Shown here: positions 49,728 to 62,657 of the stretch, piece after piece
Numbering within the stretch: the first letter of the stretch is position 1
Layout of the letters: every line of letters starts with the position of its first letter
Source of the DNA: Paraburkholderia sp. LEh10
Lineage (GTDB): Bacteria > Pseudomonadota > Gammaproteobacteria > Burkholderiales > Burkholderiaceae
Length of the DNA stretch: 64,000 nt
Reading direction: 5' to 3'
NCBI RefSeq assembly: GCF_017814945.1
Contig: NZ_JAGIPX010000004.1
Location: 124,001 to 188,000, forward strand
Notes under the pieces: generated by a model
What the model was told of the DNA's origin: nothing
What the model saw: only the letters and a program-made list of their open reading frames with translations
Database searches by the model: none
Made by a program: the position numbers and the translations under genes

Positions 49728-50609
49728 TTATTGTTGCTTTGCAGCAGCAACTTGCGCAGCCACTTCAGCCGCGAAGTCGTCCTGGCGCTTCTCGATGCCT
49801 TCGCCCACGACGAACAGCGAGAACTTCTGCACGCTCGAGTTCGCCGCCTTGAGCATCTGCTCGATCGTCTGCTTGTCGTTCTTCACGAACGGCTGGTTCA
49901 GCAGCGACACTTCCTTTAGATACTTCTGCACCGCGCCGTCGACCATCTTCGCGACGATCTCAGCCGGCTTGCCCGATTCGGCCGCCTTCTGCTCGGCGAT
50001 GCTGCGCTCCTTGGCGATCAGATCGGCGGGAACGTCGTCCGACGACAGCGAGACCGGCTTCATTGCGGCGATGTGCATCGCGACGTCCTTGCCGACCTGC
50101 TCGTCCGCGCCCGTGTACTCGACCAGCACGCCGATGCGCGTGCCGTGCAGATAAGCAGCCAGCTTGTTCGACGTTTCGAAGCGCGCGAAACGGCGGATCG
50201 ACAGGTTTTCGCCGATCTTGCCGACCAGCGCCGAGCGCACTGCGTCGACCGTCGAGCCTTCGAGCGGCAGCGCCGACAATGCAGCGACGTCAGCCGGGTT
50301 CTGCTTGACGACCAGTTCGGCGACCTGCTTCGAGAATGCGTTGAAGTCGTCGTTCTTCGAAACGAAGTCGGTTTCGCAGTTCAATTCGACGATTGCGCCG
50401 ACGCCGCCTTCAATGAACGAAGCGATCACGCCTTCAGCCGTGACGCGCGACGCCGCCTTGCTCGCCTTGTTGCCGAGCTTGACGCGCAGCAACTCTTCCG
50501 CGCGCGCCATGTCGCCGTCGGCTTCCGTCAGCGCCTTCTTGCACTCCATCATCGGCGCATCCGTCTTCGCGCGCAGTTCTGCCACCATGCTTGCGGTAAT
50601 TGCCGCCAT
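49728..50609 (-). CDS. tsf: Elongation factor Ts
   Basis: A 293-residue guanine-nucleotide exchange factor for EF-Tu. The N-terminal domain shows [20 protein letters not shown] with [17 protein letters not shown]; the core has the [10 protein letters not shown] motif that inserts into EF-Tu. Two ATG codons are adjacent; I take the second (50609), which gives [12 protein letters not shown] and a better distance to AAGGAG. It lies downstream of rpsB, separated by an intrinsic terminator. Confidence 0.97.
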   Translation of the reverse strand: MAAITASMVAELRAKTDAPMMECKKALTEADGDMARAEELLRVKLGNKASKAASRVTAEGVIASFIEGGVGAIVELNCETDFVSKNDDFNAFSKQVAELVVKQNPADVAALSALPLEGSTVDAVRSALVGKIGENLSIRRFARFETSNKLAAYLHGTRIGVLVEYTGADEQVGKDVAMHIAAMKPVSLSSDDVPADLIAKERSIAEQKAAESGKPAEIVAKMVDGAVQKYLKEVSLLNQPFVKNDKQTIEQMLKAANSSVQKFSLFVVGEGIEKRQDDFAAEVAAQVAAAKQQ

Positions 50610-50749
50610 CATTCGCTCCTTGAGTCTGTCTGTCACACGCCGCCCGCATTCGATGCCGGCGACAGAATTTTGCTTCCATGCAGCGCCCGTTTATTTCGTG
50701 CGCCGCCGCGCGCATCTCGCTGCGCGCTTATTCGGATCGTCGCGGCTTA

Positions 50750-50782
50750 AAAAAAGGGGGCCTATATAGAGCCCCCTTTTTT
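50750..50782 (-). terminator. Intrinsic terminator between rpsB and tsf
   Basis: GGGGGC (50756-50761) pairs with GCCCCC (50771-50776), extended by six A/T pairs; on the minus strand a run of seven T follows. It starts 18 bases past the rpsB stop and 140 before tsf. It probably lowers tsf and downstream expression relative to rpsB. Confidence 0.88.
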
Positions 50783-50799
50783 GCCGGACACAGGGCGCT

Positions 50800-51552
50800 T
50801 TACGCTTCCCCGTTGACCTCGACGAACTCGTCGCCGTCGCCGCCGCGGGCAGCCTGCACGACTTCGTTGACCGCGTTAGCACGGCCTTCGAGGATCGCGT
50901 CAGCGACGCCTTGCGCGTACAGCGTAACAGCCTTGCTCGCGTCGTCGTTGCCAGGGATCACGTAATCCACGCCTTCCGGCGAATGGTTCGTATCAACCAC
51001 GGCGATGACGGGCACGCCCAGCTTGTTCGCTTCCGTCACGGCAATCTTGTGGTAACCGACGTCGACGACGAAGATCGCGTCAGGGATACCGCCCATGTCC
51101 TTCACGCCGCCGATCGACTTTTGCAGCTTGGCGATTTCGCGTTCGAACAGCAGCGCTTCCTTCTTGCTCATCTTTTCGAGCTCACCTGCCTCGACTGCCG
51201 CTTCCATGTCCTTCAGGCGCTTGATCGAAACCTTCAGCGTCTTGAAGTTGGTCAGCATGCCGCCGAGCCAGCGTGCGTTGACGTACGGCATGCCAGCGCG
51301 CTGCGCCGCTTCAGCGATCGTGTCGCGCGATTGACGCTTCGTGCCGACGAACAGGATCGTGCCGCGGTTCGCTGCCAGTTGACGCACGTACTTCAGCGCG
51401 TCGTTGTACATCGGCAGCGTTTTTTCGAGGTTGATGATGTGAATCTTGTTGCGATGGCCGAAGATGAAGGGCGCCATCTTGGGGTTCCAGAAGCGCGTCT
51501 GGTGACCGAAGTGGACACCGGCTTCCAGCATTTGACGCATGGTAACTGCCAT
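50800..51552 (-). CDS. rpsB: 30S ribosomal protein S2
   Basis: A 250-residue ribosomal protein. It begins [20 protein letters not shown] and shows [31 protein letters not shown] and [20 protein letters not shown], all S2 signatures. It is the first gene of the long cluster and has a ~220-base leader behind a good promoter. Its last ~15 residues are an acidic/Gly-rich tail. Confidence 0.98.
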   Translation of the reverse strand: MAVTMRQMLEAGVHFGHQTRFWNPKMAPFIFGHRNKIHIINLEKTLPMYNDALKYVRQLAANRGTILFVGTKRQSRDTIAEAAQRAGMPYVNARWLGGMLTNFKTLKVSIKRLKDMEAAVEAGELEKMSKKEALLFEREIAKLQKSIGGVKDMGGIPDAIFVVDVGYHKIAVTEANKLGVPVIAVVDTNHSPEGVDYVIPGNDDASKAVTLYAQGVADAILEGRANAVNEVVQAARGGDGDEFVEVNGEA

Positions 51553-51774
51553 GAAAATCTCCGCTAGGGTTGGGTCTTAAGCCGGCTGCCGTATCCGCCG
51601 CGCCGCCCCCCATTTTGGGAAGACCTGACGCCGCGAACACCCTGGGTGCGCCGGCTTGCGAATCTCGCGATTTCGGCTGGATTTTGGCTGTTTGCTTCCG
51701 CCTTCCAATCCGCGAGGAAGCCCGCCGCCTTATGAACACCGCACACTGCATATTCAGACTGGCGATTGACTTAG
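51553..51774 (-). promoter_or_regulatory. Long rpsB 5' leader, candidate S2 autoregulatory region
   Basis: The predicted transcript start near 51774 leaves a ~220-base untranslated leader before the rpsB ATG. Leader RNAs bound by S2 that repress rpsB-tsf are known in other proteobacteria. I did not fold this one; the claim rests on length and gene identity. Confidence 0.4.
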
Positions 51775-51780
51775 CCAATG

Positions 51781-51810
51781 AGTATAGCATGCACGCATTG
51801 CAGGACTCAA
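51781..51810 (-). promoter_or_regulatory. rpsB promoter
   Basis: On the minus strand: -35 TTGAGT (51805-51810), 18-base spacer, and TGC directly before -10 TATACT (51781-51786), an extended -10. It is the best promoter match in the window, as expected for a ribosomal protein operon. It lies in the 460-base divergent gap between rpsB and map (51553-52012). Confidence 0.6.
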
Positions 51811-51953
51811 CCTGCCCGGCAGCACGAGCCCGCCATGCCGGTTGCACCTGCCAGACATGCGACATACGGCCAGGACGCGGCGGACAACCATCAGCAAGAC
51901 GGCCAACCCCGCCGCGGCAAGCGCCGCCCCCGCCTCGCGCCCGAGCAAAAGCC

Positions 51954-51981
51954 TGCGACAGCGGAAATAAGGTGCGATAAT
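51954..51981 (+). promoter_or_regulatory. Possible map promoter
   Basis: GATAAT at 51976-51981 preceded by TGC, an extended -10. A poor -35 (TGCGAC) lies 16 bases upstream. It would start map transcription about 25 bases before its ATG. Confidence 0.35.
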
Positions 51982-52012
51982 TCGACGATAGACCGCATTT
52001 CAGGCCCGACTC

Positions 52013-52825
52013 ATGGCTATTACGCTCAAAAACGAAGACGATATCGCGCAGATGCGCATCGCCGGACGGCTCGCGAGCGAGGTGCTCGACTACATCACGC
52101 CGTTCGTCAAGCCCGGCGTCACGACGGGCGAACTCGACCGCCTTTGCCACGAATACATGACGAACGTGCAAGGCACGATTCCCGCGCCGCTGAACTATCA
52201 GCCGCCCGGCTATCCGCCGTTTCCGAAGGCCGTCTGCACGTCGGTGAACGACGTGATCTGCCACGGCATTCCCGGCGACAAGGCGCTGAAGAACGGCGAC
52301 GCGCTCAATATCGACGTCACCGTGATCAAGAACGGCTATTACGGCGACACGAGCCGCATGTTCATCGTCGGCGAGGGCTCGATCATGGCGAAGCGCCTCG
52401 TCCAGACCACGTACGAATGCATGTGGCTCGGCATCGAGCAGGTGCGCCCGGGCGCGCATCTCGGCGACATCGGCTACGCGATCCAGAAGCACGCGGAAGG
52501 CCTCGGCTATAGCGTGGTGCGCGAGTATTGCGGTCACGGCATCGGCCAGGTGTTCCACGACGACCCGCAGGTTCTGCACTACGGCCGCCCGGGCACGGGG
52601 ATCGAACTGCAGGCTGGGATGATTTTCACGATCGAGCCGATGATCAACGCCGGCCGCCGCGAGATCCGCACGATGCCCGACCAGTGGACCGTGAAGACGA
52701 AGGACCGCAGCCTGTCCGCGCAATGGGAGCACACCATCCTCGTCACGCCCACGGGCTACGAAGTGCTGACCGTCTCGGCCGGCACGCCCGCGCGTCCGCA
52801 GATCGCCGCCACCGCCACCGCCTGA
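52013..52825 (+). CDS. map: Type I methionine aminopeptidase
   Basis: A 270-residue metalloenzyme that removes the initiator Met from new proteins, acting after peptide deformylase. The five metal ligands are visible: Asp in [20 protein letters not shown] (two), His in [14 protein letters not shown], Glu in [10 protein letters not shown] and Glu in [11 protein letters not shown]. It starts [20 protein letters not shown]. It is divergent from rpsB and followed by glnD after 22 bases, a known pairing. Confidence 0.97.
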   Translation: MAITLKNEDDIAQMRIAGRLASEVLDYITPFVKPGVTTGELDRLCHEYMTNVQGTIPAPLNYQPPGYPPFPKAVCTSVNDVICHGIPGDKALKNGDALNIDVTVIKNGYYGDTSRMFIVGEGSIMAKRLVQTTYECMWLGIEQVRPGAHLGDIGYAIQKHAEGLGYSVVREYCGHGIGQVFHDDPQVLHYGRPGTGIELQAGMIFTIEPMINAGRREIRTMPDQWTVKTKDRSLSAQWEHTILVTPTGYEVLTVSAGTPARPQIAATATA

Positions 52826-52847
52826 TGACCGTTGCCGCCCGCCGCCT

Positions 52848-55427
52848 ATGAGTAGCGTTCCCGCTGTCGCCCGTTCCGATGCCACGTCTCTCAAGGCGGA
52901 CTACAAGGTGGCCAAGACCCCGCTGCTCGATCGCTTCAAGACCGCGTCCAACGTCGACACACTGATGCGCGCACTCGCGCGCATCACCGACGAAGCGCTG
53001 CGCGGCGCATGGGCCGCGTGCGATTTGCCCGCGTCGCTGGCCCTGATCGCGGTCGGCGGCTACGGGCGCGGCGAACTCGCGCCGCACTCCGACATCGACA
53101 TTCTCGTGCTGCTGCCCGACGAGCCGGTGCCGCACCTCGAAGCTCGGATCGAGCGCTTCATCGGCCTTGCGTGGGACCTCGGGCTCGAACTGGGCAGCAG
53201 CGTGCGCACGGTGTCCCAGTGCATCGAGGAAGCCGCGAACGACGTGACCGTGCAGACCTCGCTGCTCGAAGCTCGCCGTATCGTCGGCAGCACGGCGCTG
53301 TTTGAGAATTTTTCGCTGCGCTACCGCGACGCGCTTGATCCGCGTGCATTTTTCCAGGCGAAAGTACTGGAAATGCGCCAGCGGCATGCGAAATTCCAGG
53401 ACACGCCCTACGCGCTCGAACCGAACATCAAGGAAAGTCCGGGCGGCTTGCGTGATCTCCAACTGATTCTCTGGGTCACGCAGGCGGCCGGATTCGGCAG
53501 CAGCTGGCGCGAACTGGACGCACGTGGCCTCATCACCGACCGCGAAGCGCGTGAGCTGCGCCGCAACGAGGGCTTTCTGAAGACGCTGCGGGCACGCCTG
53601 CATGTGCTCGCCGGACGCCGCCAGGACATTCTGGTGTTCGATCTGCAAAATCCGCTCGCCGAGAGCTTCGGATTCAAGGCCACGTCCGCGCGCCGCGCAA
53701 GCGAGCAGCTGATGCGCCGTTACTACTGGGCCGCCAAGGCAGTCACCCAGCTTGCGACCATTCTGATCCAGAACATCGAGGCTCAGCTTTTTCCGAGCAC
53801 GAGTGGCATCACGCGCGTCTTGTCCGATCGGTTTGTCGAAAAGCAAGGCATGCTGGAAATCACCGCCGACGATGTGTTCGAACGCGAGCCGAACGCGATC
53901 CTCGAAGCCTTCCTGCTGTACGAGGAGACGCCGGGCGTCAAGGGCCTGTCGGCGCGCACGCTGCGCGCGCTGTACAACGCACGCGACAAGATGGACCACC
54001 ATTGGCGCCGGGATCCCGAAAACCGCCGGCTGTTCATGGAAATCCTGAAGCAGCCGCAAGGCATCACGCACGCGATGCGTCTGATGAACCAGACCAGCGT
54101 GCTCGGACGTTATCTGCTGAATTTCCGCCGCATCGTCGGACAGATGCAGCATGACCTGTATCACGTCTATACGGTCGACCAGCACATTCTGATGGTGCTC
54201 CGGAACATGCGACGCTTCGCCGTCGCCGAGCATGCGCACGAGTACCCGTTCTGCAGCCAGTTGATCGCCAACTTCGATCGTCCGTACGTGCTGTACGTAG
54301 CCGCGCTGTTTCACGACATCGCGAAGGGCCGCGGCGGCGATCACTCCGCGCTCGGCATGGCCGATGCGCGCCGCTTCTGCCGTGATCATGAACTGTCCGC
54401 CGACGATACCGCGCTGATCGTCTGGATGGTCCAGCATCATCTGACAATGAGCCAGGTCGCGCAGAAGCAGGACACGAGCGACCCCGAGGTGATCAAGCGG
54501 TTTGCGGGCCTGGTCGGCACGGAGCGGCGTCTGACGGCGCTGTATCTGCTGACCGTCGCCGATATTCGCGGCACCAGCCCGAAGGTTTGGAACACGTGGA
54601 AGGGCAAGCTGCTCGAAGACCTGTACCGCGCGACCCTTGCCGTGCTCGGCGGCGCCCGCCCCGACGCGCACTCCGAACTGAAGCAGCGCCAGGAAGAGGC
54701 GCTCGCGCTGCTGCGGCTCGAGACGGTGCCTGAAAACGCGCACCGCACGCTGTGGGACAAGCTCGACGTCGGCTACTTCCTGCGCCACGACGCCGCCGAT
54801 ATCGCGTGGCAGACTCGCGTGCTGCACCGACATGTCGAGACGCAGACGCCGATCGTGCGCGCGCGGCCGTCGCCCATCGGCGAAGCGTTGCAGGTGCTCG
54901 TCTACGTAAAGGACCGCCCTGACCTGTTCGCGGGCATTTGCGCGTATTTCGACCGCAATTCGCTGTCCGTCCTCGATGCGCGCGTAACGACCACGCGGCA
55001 CGGCTACGCGCTAGACAACTTCCTGGTCGCGCATACGGAACGCGATGTCCATTACCGCGATATCGCCAATCTCGTCGAGCAGGAACTGGCGGAGCGGCTG
55101 GCGGCCGAAGGCACGCTGCTGCCGGAGCCGTCCAAGGGGCGTCTGTCGCGCCTGTCGCGGACTTTCCCCGTTACGCCGCGCGTCGACCTGCGGGCCGACG
55201 AGCGCGGCCAGTATTACATCCTGTCCGTGTCGGCCAACGACCGGCCAGGCCTTCTTTATTCGATCGCGCGCGTGCTGGCCGAGCACCGGGTCGGCGTCCA
55301 TGCGGCGCGGATCAATACGCTCGGCGAACGCGTCGAGGACGTGTTCCTACTCGATGGACACGGCCTCTCGGACAACCGACGACAAATCCAAGTCGAAACG
55401 GAGCTGCTGCGCGCGATCGCAGTGTGA
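52848..55427 (+). CDS. glnD: [Protein-PII] uridylyltransferase / uridylyl-removing enzyme
   Basis: An 859-residue nitrogen sensor that uridylylates PII when glutamine is low and removes UMP when glutamine is high. Domains in order: nucleotidyltransferase ([20 protein letters not shown], with the catalytic Asp pair), a helical middle domain, an HD hydrolase domain ([14 protein letters not shown]), and two ACT domains ([18 protein letters not shown] and [20 protein letters not shown]). Full length for the family. It is transcribed with map and probably with the following pseudouridine synthase (six-base gap). Confidence 0.97.
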   Translation: MSSVPAVARSDATSLKADYKVAKTPLLDRFKTASNVDTLMRALARITDEALRGAWAACDLPASLALIAVGGYGRGELAPHSDIDILVLLPDEPVPHLEARIERFIGLAWDLGLELGSSVRTVSQCIEEAANDVTVQTSLLEARRIVGSTALFENFSLRYRDALDPRAFFQAKVLEMRQRHAKFQDTPYALEPNIKESPGGLRDLQLILWVTQAAGFGSSWRELDARGLITDREARELRRNEGFLKTLRARLHVLAGRRQDILVFDLQNPLAESFGFKATSARRASEQLMRRYYWAAKAVTQLATILIQNIEAQLFPSTSGITRVLSDRFVEKQGMLEITADDVFEREPNAILEAFLLYEETPGVKGLSARTLRALYNARDKMDHHWRRDPENRRLFMEILKQPQGITHAMRLMNQTSVLGRYLLNFRRIVGQMQHDLYHVYTVDQHILMVLRNMRRFAVAEHAHEYPFCSQLIANFDRPYVLYVAALFHDIAKGRGGDHSALGMADARRFCRDHELSADDTALIVWMVQHHLTMSQVAQKQDTSDPEVIKRFAGLVGTERRLTALYLLTVADIRGTSPKVWNTWKGKLLEDLYRATLAVLGGARPDAHSELKQRQEEALALLRLETVPENAHRTLWDKLDVGYFLRHDAADIAWQTRVLHRHVETQTPIVRARPSPIGEALQVLVYVKDRPDLFAGICAYFDRNSLSVLDARVTTTRHGYALDNFLVAHTERDVHYRDIANLVEQELAERLAAEGTLLPEPSKGRLSRLSRTFPVTPRVDLRADERGQYYILSVSANDRPGLLYSIARVLAEHRVGVHAARINTLGERVEDVFLLDGHGLSDNRRQIQVETELLRAIAV

Positions 55428-55433
55428 GATTTC

Positions 55434-57353
55434 ATGCGAGTCAAACTGACAGCCAAGCATCCGCGGCCGGCTTCGGCCGAGCGCACTCCAGTGCGTCCGG
55501 GCAGCAGCACTGCCCGCAAGCCGACGCGGCCAGCCGCCAAAGCCACTTCTTCCGCCGGGCCGCGCGAGCGCGCCGGGTCCTCGACGGGGCCGTCCGACGG
55601 AAGTCGTGGCGCGGCATCGTCTGGCGAAGCGGCGAGCCGTCCTGCCCGCAAAACGGCAGGTACGGCGGGAGAACGCCGCGGCCCGTCGACGGCAACCCGC
55701 AGCGGTGCACCGGCTCGCGCGACCGCGAGGCCCGCACGGGCGTCGGGCGCGCCGGGCGCCGCTTCTGCGCGCGAGGGAAGCGCAGCGGGCTCGTACGAGC
55801 GCCGTTCGACGACTGACCGTCCTGCGCGAAAGGACGGTGCGGCCGCGAGCGGAGGTTTTCGCCGCGACGCAGGCGCACGAACCGACCGTCCTTCACGCGG
55901 CGCCGGTGCGGCGAGCACGGGCGAACGCGCGCCGCGCTTTTCGCGTGACAGCGAAGCTCGCGGCACACGCCGCGTTCCTCGCGACGGCGAAGAGCGCCGC
56001 ACGACGCCGCGTGCGCCCCGCACCGCGGACGGTGCGCCGCCGCGCGAACGCGCTGAGCGGCGCACTCGCGGGGACGCAGACGGCGCACGTGACACGTTCG
56101 CGACACGCACACCGCGCGAACGCGGCGAATCGCCCCGTGCCCGCCATACCGATGAGCGCGGCGGCTTCGACGCGCGCCGTCCCCGCAGCGAAGGCGCCCC
56201 GCGTCGTGCAGCCGGCGAGCGATCGTCGGACACGCGCAGCGAGCGCTCGTACGCACGACCCGTCAATGCCACGTATCAGAGTCGCAATGGGCCGTCGGAG
56301 CGTCGCCCTCGCGGCGAGGGCGTCACTCAACGCGCGCGCAGTGACGACGCCGAAGCGCACGGCGAGCGCCGCTACGCGAAGCCTGTCAAAGGCGGCTATG
56401 CGGAGCGCGACGACGACGCTTCGCGTAAAGCCGCGCCTGCGCCGCGTGCCAGCAAAGCCAAACGCGACACCCGCTCGCTCGAAGACAGCTTCGACCGTCC
56501 GGCGCGCTTCAACCGCCCTGCGGAGAAGCCTGCCCGCAAATCGCGCCCAGCTGCAGAACCGCGCCACCGCGACGAAGGCGAATACAACGACGCGCCGGGC
56601 AATCTGCGCCTGTCGAAGCTGATGTCCGAACTCGGCCTGTGCTCGCGCCGCGAAGCGGACGAGTGGATCGAAAAGGGCTGGGTCAAGGTCGACGGCGTCG
56701 TCGTCGATACGCTCGGCACCAAGGTCCGTCCTGACGCCGATATCCAGATCGACCCCGCTGCCCAGGCCGCGCAGCTCAAGCAGGTGACGATTCTCGTGCA
56801 CAAGCCCGTGGGCTATGTGTCGGGCCAGGCGGAAGACGGCTATGAGCCGGCTGTCACGCTCGTCAAGCCCGAAAACCGCTGGGACGGCGACCGCACCGAC
56901 ATCCGCTTTTCGGCCGCGCATCTGCGCCAGCTCGCGCCGGCAGGCCGTCTCGATATCGACTCGACGGGGCTGCTGGTGCTGACGCAGGACGGCCGCATCG
57001 CGAAGCAACTGATCGGCGGACATTCGGAGGTTGACAAGGAATATCTGGTGCGCGTTGCGTTCGGCGACATCGAAACGGACGTCGAGCATCAATTCCCGGC
57101 CGAAAGCCTCGCGAAACTCCGCCATGGGCTCGAACTCGACGGCGTGCCGCTGAAGCCGGCGATGGTCAGCTGGCAGAACGGCGAGCAATTGCGCTTCGTG
57201 CTGCGCGAAGGCAAGAAGCGCCAGATTCGCCGCATGTGCGAACTGGTCGGCTTGCATGTCGTGGGTCTGAAGCGCGTGCGGATGGGCCACGTGATGCTCG
57301 GTGCGCTACCGCCCGGGCAGTGGCGTTATCTCGGCCCGGACGAGTCGTTCTGA
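55434..57353 (+). CDS. RluB/RluF-family pseudouridine synthase with ~390-residue disordered N-terminus
   Basis: A 639-residue protein. From about residue 389 it is a normal RsuA/RluB/E/F-type enzyme: S4 RNA-binding domain ([20 protein letters not shown]), HKPVGYVSG, the catalytic Asp in [20 protein letters not shown], and [16 protein letters not shown]. The KEYLVRV and [13 protein letters not shown] blocks look closest to RluF/RluB. Before it lies a long Arg/Ala/Gly/Ser/Glu-rich low-complexity region with many RxxGERR-like units, far longer than in E. coli homologs (about 290 residues in total). The tail probably binds RNA or ribosomes non-specifically. It follows glnD by six bases and has its own terminator. 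Confidence 0.92.
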   Translation: MRVKLTAKHPRPASAERTPVRPGSSTARKPTRPAAKATSSAGPRERAGSSTGPSDGSRGAASSGEAASRPARKTAGTAGERRGPSTATRSGAPARATARPARASGAPGAASAREGSAAGSYERRSTTDRPARKDGAAASGGFRRDAGARTDRPSRGAGAASTGERAPRFSRDSEARGTRRVPRDGEERRTTPRAPRTADGAPPRERAERRTRGDADGARDTFATRTPRERGESPRARHTDERGGFDARRPRSEGAPRRAAGERSSDTRSERSYARPVNATYQSRNGPSERRPRGEGVTQRARSDDAEAHGERRYAKPVKGGYAERDDDASRKAAPAPRASKAKRDTRSLEDSFDRPARFNRPAEKPARKSRPAAEPRHRDEGEYNDAPGNLRLSKLMSELGLCSRREADEWIEKGWVKVDGVVVDTLGTKVRPDADIQIDPAAQAAQLKQVTILVHKPVGYVSGQAEDGYEPAVTLVKPENRWDGDRTDIRFSAAHLRQLAPAGRLDIDSTGLLVLTQDGRIAKQLIGGHSEVDKEYLVRVAFGDIETDVEHQFPAESLAKLRHGLELDGVPLKPAMVSWQNGEQLRFVLREGKKRQIRRMCELVGLHVVGLKRVRMGHVMLGALPPGQWRYLGPDESF

Positions 57354-57397
57354 GGCCTGCTTGCCTTGAGGTCTGCGGCGCAACGCGCCTGACGTGA

Positions 57398-57422
57398 AAA
57401 AGCCCGCTTTACGCGGGCTTTT
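57398..57422 (+). terminator. Rho-independent terminator between rlu and def
   Basis: AAGCCCGC pairs with GCGGGCTT around a five-base loop, flanked by A on the left and T on the right, so it can act in both directions for these convergent genes. It lies 45 bases past the plus-strand stop. Confidence 0.85.
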
Positions 57423-57471
57423 CTATTTCACGGCACAGAACCAACGACGAAACCAGGACAGTGCCGCAGAC

Positions 57472-60089
<2,618 letters not shown>

Positions 60090-60303
60090 TTATCTCAGGA
60101 AGCGCTTGCTGTCGCATCGGCCGAATGGCCAGTTAGGTGCGCCCGGAAACCGAACATACAGGCCAGGTGCCCCGACAAATCCTGGCCGAATGGCTAGTCC
60201 TCATGCAAAACGTTGACAGTCCTTGTCCCGCGATGCGACCTTGTCGCCTGCCATCCGTCCATCGCATCGCCTGCGTACGCATCGACAAGGGGAACTGTCA
60301 TCC

Positions 60304-61134
60304 ATGCATTCATCCGTCACCCGCTTCGCGCGGGCTTTGCTCATGCTGCTCGCCGTCCTCGCGGCATGCCACGCGAATGCCGCGCGAGCGAGCGAACAGG
60401 TGATCAATATCCCGCTGGAACAAGGCGCATCGATCTCCTGCCTACTCACGCAACAGGACGGCAACCAGCCGCATTGGGTGCTCGTGATGTTCCCCGGCAG
60501 CGAGGGCGATCTCGAACTGTCGCAACGGCCTGACGGCACCATCCATATGCGCGAGAAGAACAACTTCCTGATTCGCGCTCGCCATCTTTTCGTAGACTCG
60601 CAGTTTGCCACCGCGATCGTCGATACGCCGACGGATCAGCCAGGGGGCTATTCGGACGCGTTCCGCGCATCGCCGCGATCCGCTGCCGATCTCGGGCGGG
60701 TCGCGGCAAATCTGCGCGCCCGCTTCCCTCAGGCGAAGCTGGTGCTGGTCGGCACGAGCCGCGGCACGATTTCGACGGCCTATGTGGGACGCGCGTTACC
60801 TGACGCGTGGGACGCCGTCGTGCACACGTCGACGCTCAGCAGTCCCACGCGCGGCAAGGCTACGTCGCTGATCGGCTTCGACTACGGCGCGATTCGCGCG
60901 CGGCAGCTCTTTGTTCATCACGCCGACGACGGCTGCTTCCTCTGCTCGTACGAAGCGCTCAAGCGCATCGCGGACAGCGGCCAATACGCGCTGATCACCG
61001 TGCATGGCGGCGACGCACGTGGCAAGCCCTGCGAAGCGCTGTCGCATCACGGGTTCTACGGAAGGGACGAAGCCGTCGTTGCCGCGATCAAGGCGTGGAT
61101 CGGCGCGCAGCCGTGGCCGGACGACGTCGGATGA
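60304..61134 (+). CDS. Exported alpha/beta-hydrolase-like protein
   Basis: A 276-residue protein with a hydrophobic N-terminus (ALLMLLAVLAACHANAARA). LAAC at residues 19-22 fits a lipobox, although ordinary cleavage after ANA or ARA is also possible. The nucleophile elbow is LVLVGTSRGTISTAY (Ser152, a GxSxG-type motif); the likely acid lies in HHADDGCFLCSYEA and the His in LSHHGFYG. It has four cysteines in the mature part and may form disulfides. The substrate is unknown. It sits alone on the plus strand, inserted between ligA and zipA. AAGGGGAA lies about ten bases before the ATG. Confidence 0.75.
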   Translation: MHSSVTRFARALLMLLAVLAACHANAARASEQVINIPLEQGASISCLLTQQDGNQPHWVLVMFPGSEGDLELSQRPDGTIHMREKNNFLIRARHLFVDSQFATAIVDTPTDQPGGYSDAFRASPRSAADLGRVAANLRARFPQAKLVLVGTSRGTISTAYVGRALPDAWDAVVHTSTLSSPTRGKATSLIGFDYGAIRARQLFVHHADDGCFLCSYEALKRIADSGQYALITVHGGDARGKPCEALSHHGFYGRDEAVVAAIKAWIGAQPWPDDVG

Positions 61135-61192
61135 CATCGCGCGGGATTGCGCGCATCGCCGGGCAATGCGGGTTGCGCGTCGCAAACGAAAA

Positions 61193-61219
61193 CCGCCCGA
61201 TGCATCGATCATCGGGCGG
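61193..61219 (-). terminator. Bidirectional terminator between the hydrolase and zipA
   Basis: A perfect 10-bp stem (61193-61202 with 61210-61219) around a seven-base loop. On the minus strand it is followed by TTTTCGTTTG. It lies 41 bases past the zipA stop and 58 past the hydrolase stop. Confidence 0.75.
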
Positions 61220-61259
61220 CTTGTCCGGTGGCAACGCGCGTCATCACGCGCAAGCGTGC

Positions 61260-62498
61260 TTACTGACTGAACAGTCGCCGCGTCGCGGGCGAGCCCGCCG
61301 GAATGCCCGCTTGCTCGAGCTTTGCGTAGAGCGTCATGAGCTGCTTCTCGATTGCGAGCAACGCGCTTTCCGGCAGCGGCCGGCGGCCGTCGTCGACCAC
61401 CCGCCCGCCGATGCGCTCCGCCAGCGACTTCGCGTAATCGCACATCAGGCGGAAAGGCAGAATGTCTTCGTCGGCGACGGGCACGTCGAGCACCAGCGTG
61501 ATCATCTGGCCGCCCTTGAAATTAAGGTCGTCGCGCAGGAAGTTGGTGTCGCCGAACTGCAGCATGAACACGGGGCTCTGCTTCGCGTCGAGCTTGACGA
61601 AGCGCGTGCCGTCGCGCGACAGCAGCAGTCCGTCTTGCGACGCCACCGCCTGCACGTAGTTCGCGGACCACGGCGCGCCGTCGGACAGCACGTTGATCGA
61701 CAGTTGCGCGTCGCACTGCGCGGCAAAGCCGTCGAGCTCGCGCGCCATCGACACCGTCTCCATCATGTCCGGAAATTCGGGCGAAGCGTCGAGCGCGTCA
61801 GCGAACTGCTGCACGCCCGTCACGAACTCGGAGAATTCCAGTTCGTTGAGCGGGCCGCTACGGTTCGCGAGTTGCGCGGCCGCGCGCAGGTCTTCGTAGC
61901 GCACGCCATTTTGCAGCAGCTCCCACCCACCACCGCCTTCCGGCTTTCCTTCGATATGCACCGGCTTGCTGCCCGCGCGACGCAGCCGCTGCGAGAGCGG
62001 CAGCACCTTGTCGCCCGTGACGGGCGCCTGCAACCGGATGGGCACGATGCAGTCGATACGCCTGTCGACGATGGCCGGCGGCGCCGAGGAAATCGTCGTC
62101 GCAGCAGGCATGATCGGCTCGTTGCGCGTGTCGTCGGCCTGTTGCTCGACAGCCGGTTGCACTTCGGCTTCTTCTTCGGGGAAGCCGTTCGGCGAGGTGT
62201 TCTCCGCCTGGATGTCGGCGGGCGTGTCGAGGGGCGCCACGCCACCGAAGGTCGGCTCGACGCGCGCCGCTTGCGCAGCCTCGCTCGCCGCGGGCTCACG
62301 GCGCGCCGTCGGGCGCGCCGGCTCGATGAATGGGCTCTGCTCGGGCTGGTCGTCCCGAGCCAGCGACTCCGCCGTGTCAGTGGGCATCGGGCGCGGCATC
62401 CTGCGGCGCACCTTCGCGCCCTGCCATGCGTTGTAGACCACCACACCCCCGACCACCACGGCGCCCGCGCCAATCAAACCGAGTGTCAACTCGTCCAT
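61260..62498 (-). CDS. zipA: Cell division protein ZipA
   Basis: A 412-residue membrane-anchored FtsZ-binding protein. It has an N-terminal membrane helix (GLIGAGAVVVGGVVVYNAW), a basic segment (KVRRRMPRPMP), a long Pro/Glu/Ala-rich linker to about residue 140, and the C-terminal ZipA domain (ending ADEDILPFRLMCDYAKSLAE and GGRVVDDGRRPLPESALLAI). It lies between smc and ligA, the order usual in this group. Confidence 0.88.
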   Translation of the reverse strand: MDELTLGLIGAGAVVVGGVVVYNAWQGAKVRRRMPRPMPTDTAESLARDDQPEQSPFIEPARPTARREPAASEAAQAARVEPTFGGVAPLDTPADIQAENTSPNGFPEEEAEVQPAVEQQADDTRNEPIMPAATTISSAPPAIVDRRIDCIVPIRLQAPVTGDKVLPLSQRLRRAGSKPVHIEGKPEGGGGWELLQNGVRYEDLRAAAQLANRSGPLNELEFSEFVTGVQQFADALDASPEFPDMMETVSMARELDGFAAQCDAQLSINVLSDGAPWSANYVQAVASQDGLLLSRDGTRFVKLDAKQSPVFMLQFGDTNFLRDDLNFKGGQMITLVLDVPVADEDILPFRLMCDYAKSLAERIGGRVVDDGRRPLPESALLAIEKQLMTLYAKLEQAGIPAGSPATRRLFSQ

Positions 62499-62657
62499 GC
62501 ACGCTCCATCTGCAATTCTTATCGTCGCTGCACGCCACGCCTCGTCCGCGCGGCCGGCACGCCGCGCGCGCCGCCGCTGCGGGCGCGGCGCGCAGCGAAT
62601 TCAATTCTGTTTCAGCAACACCCGCTCGCGGCCTGAACGTAGCGCGCGGGTGGACGT

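Noticed and set aside
52743..55001. 752-codon open frame on the minus strand opposite glnD
   Set aside because: Antisense shadow of an intact GlnD; no start signals.
55893..57290. 465-codon open frame on the minus strand opposite the pseudouridine synthase
   Set aside because: It arises from the low-complexity, GC-biased sequence; the opposing frame carries the S4 and catalytic motifs.
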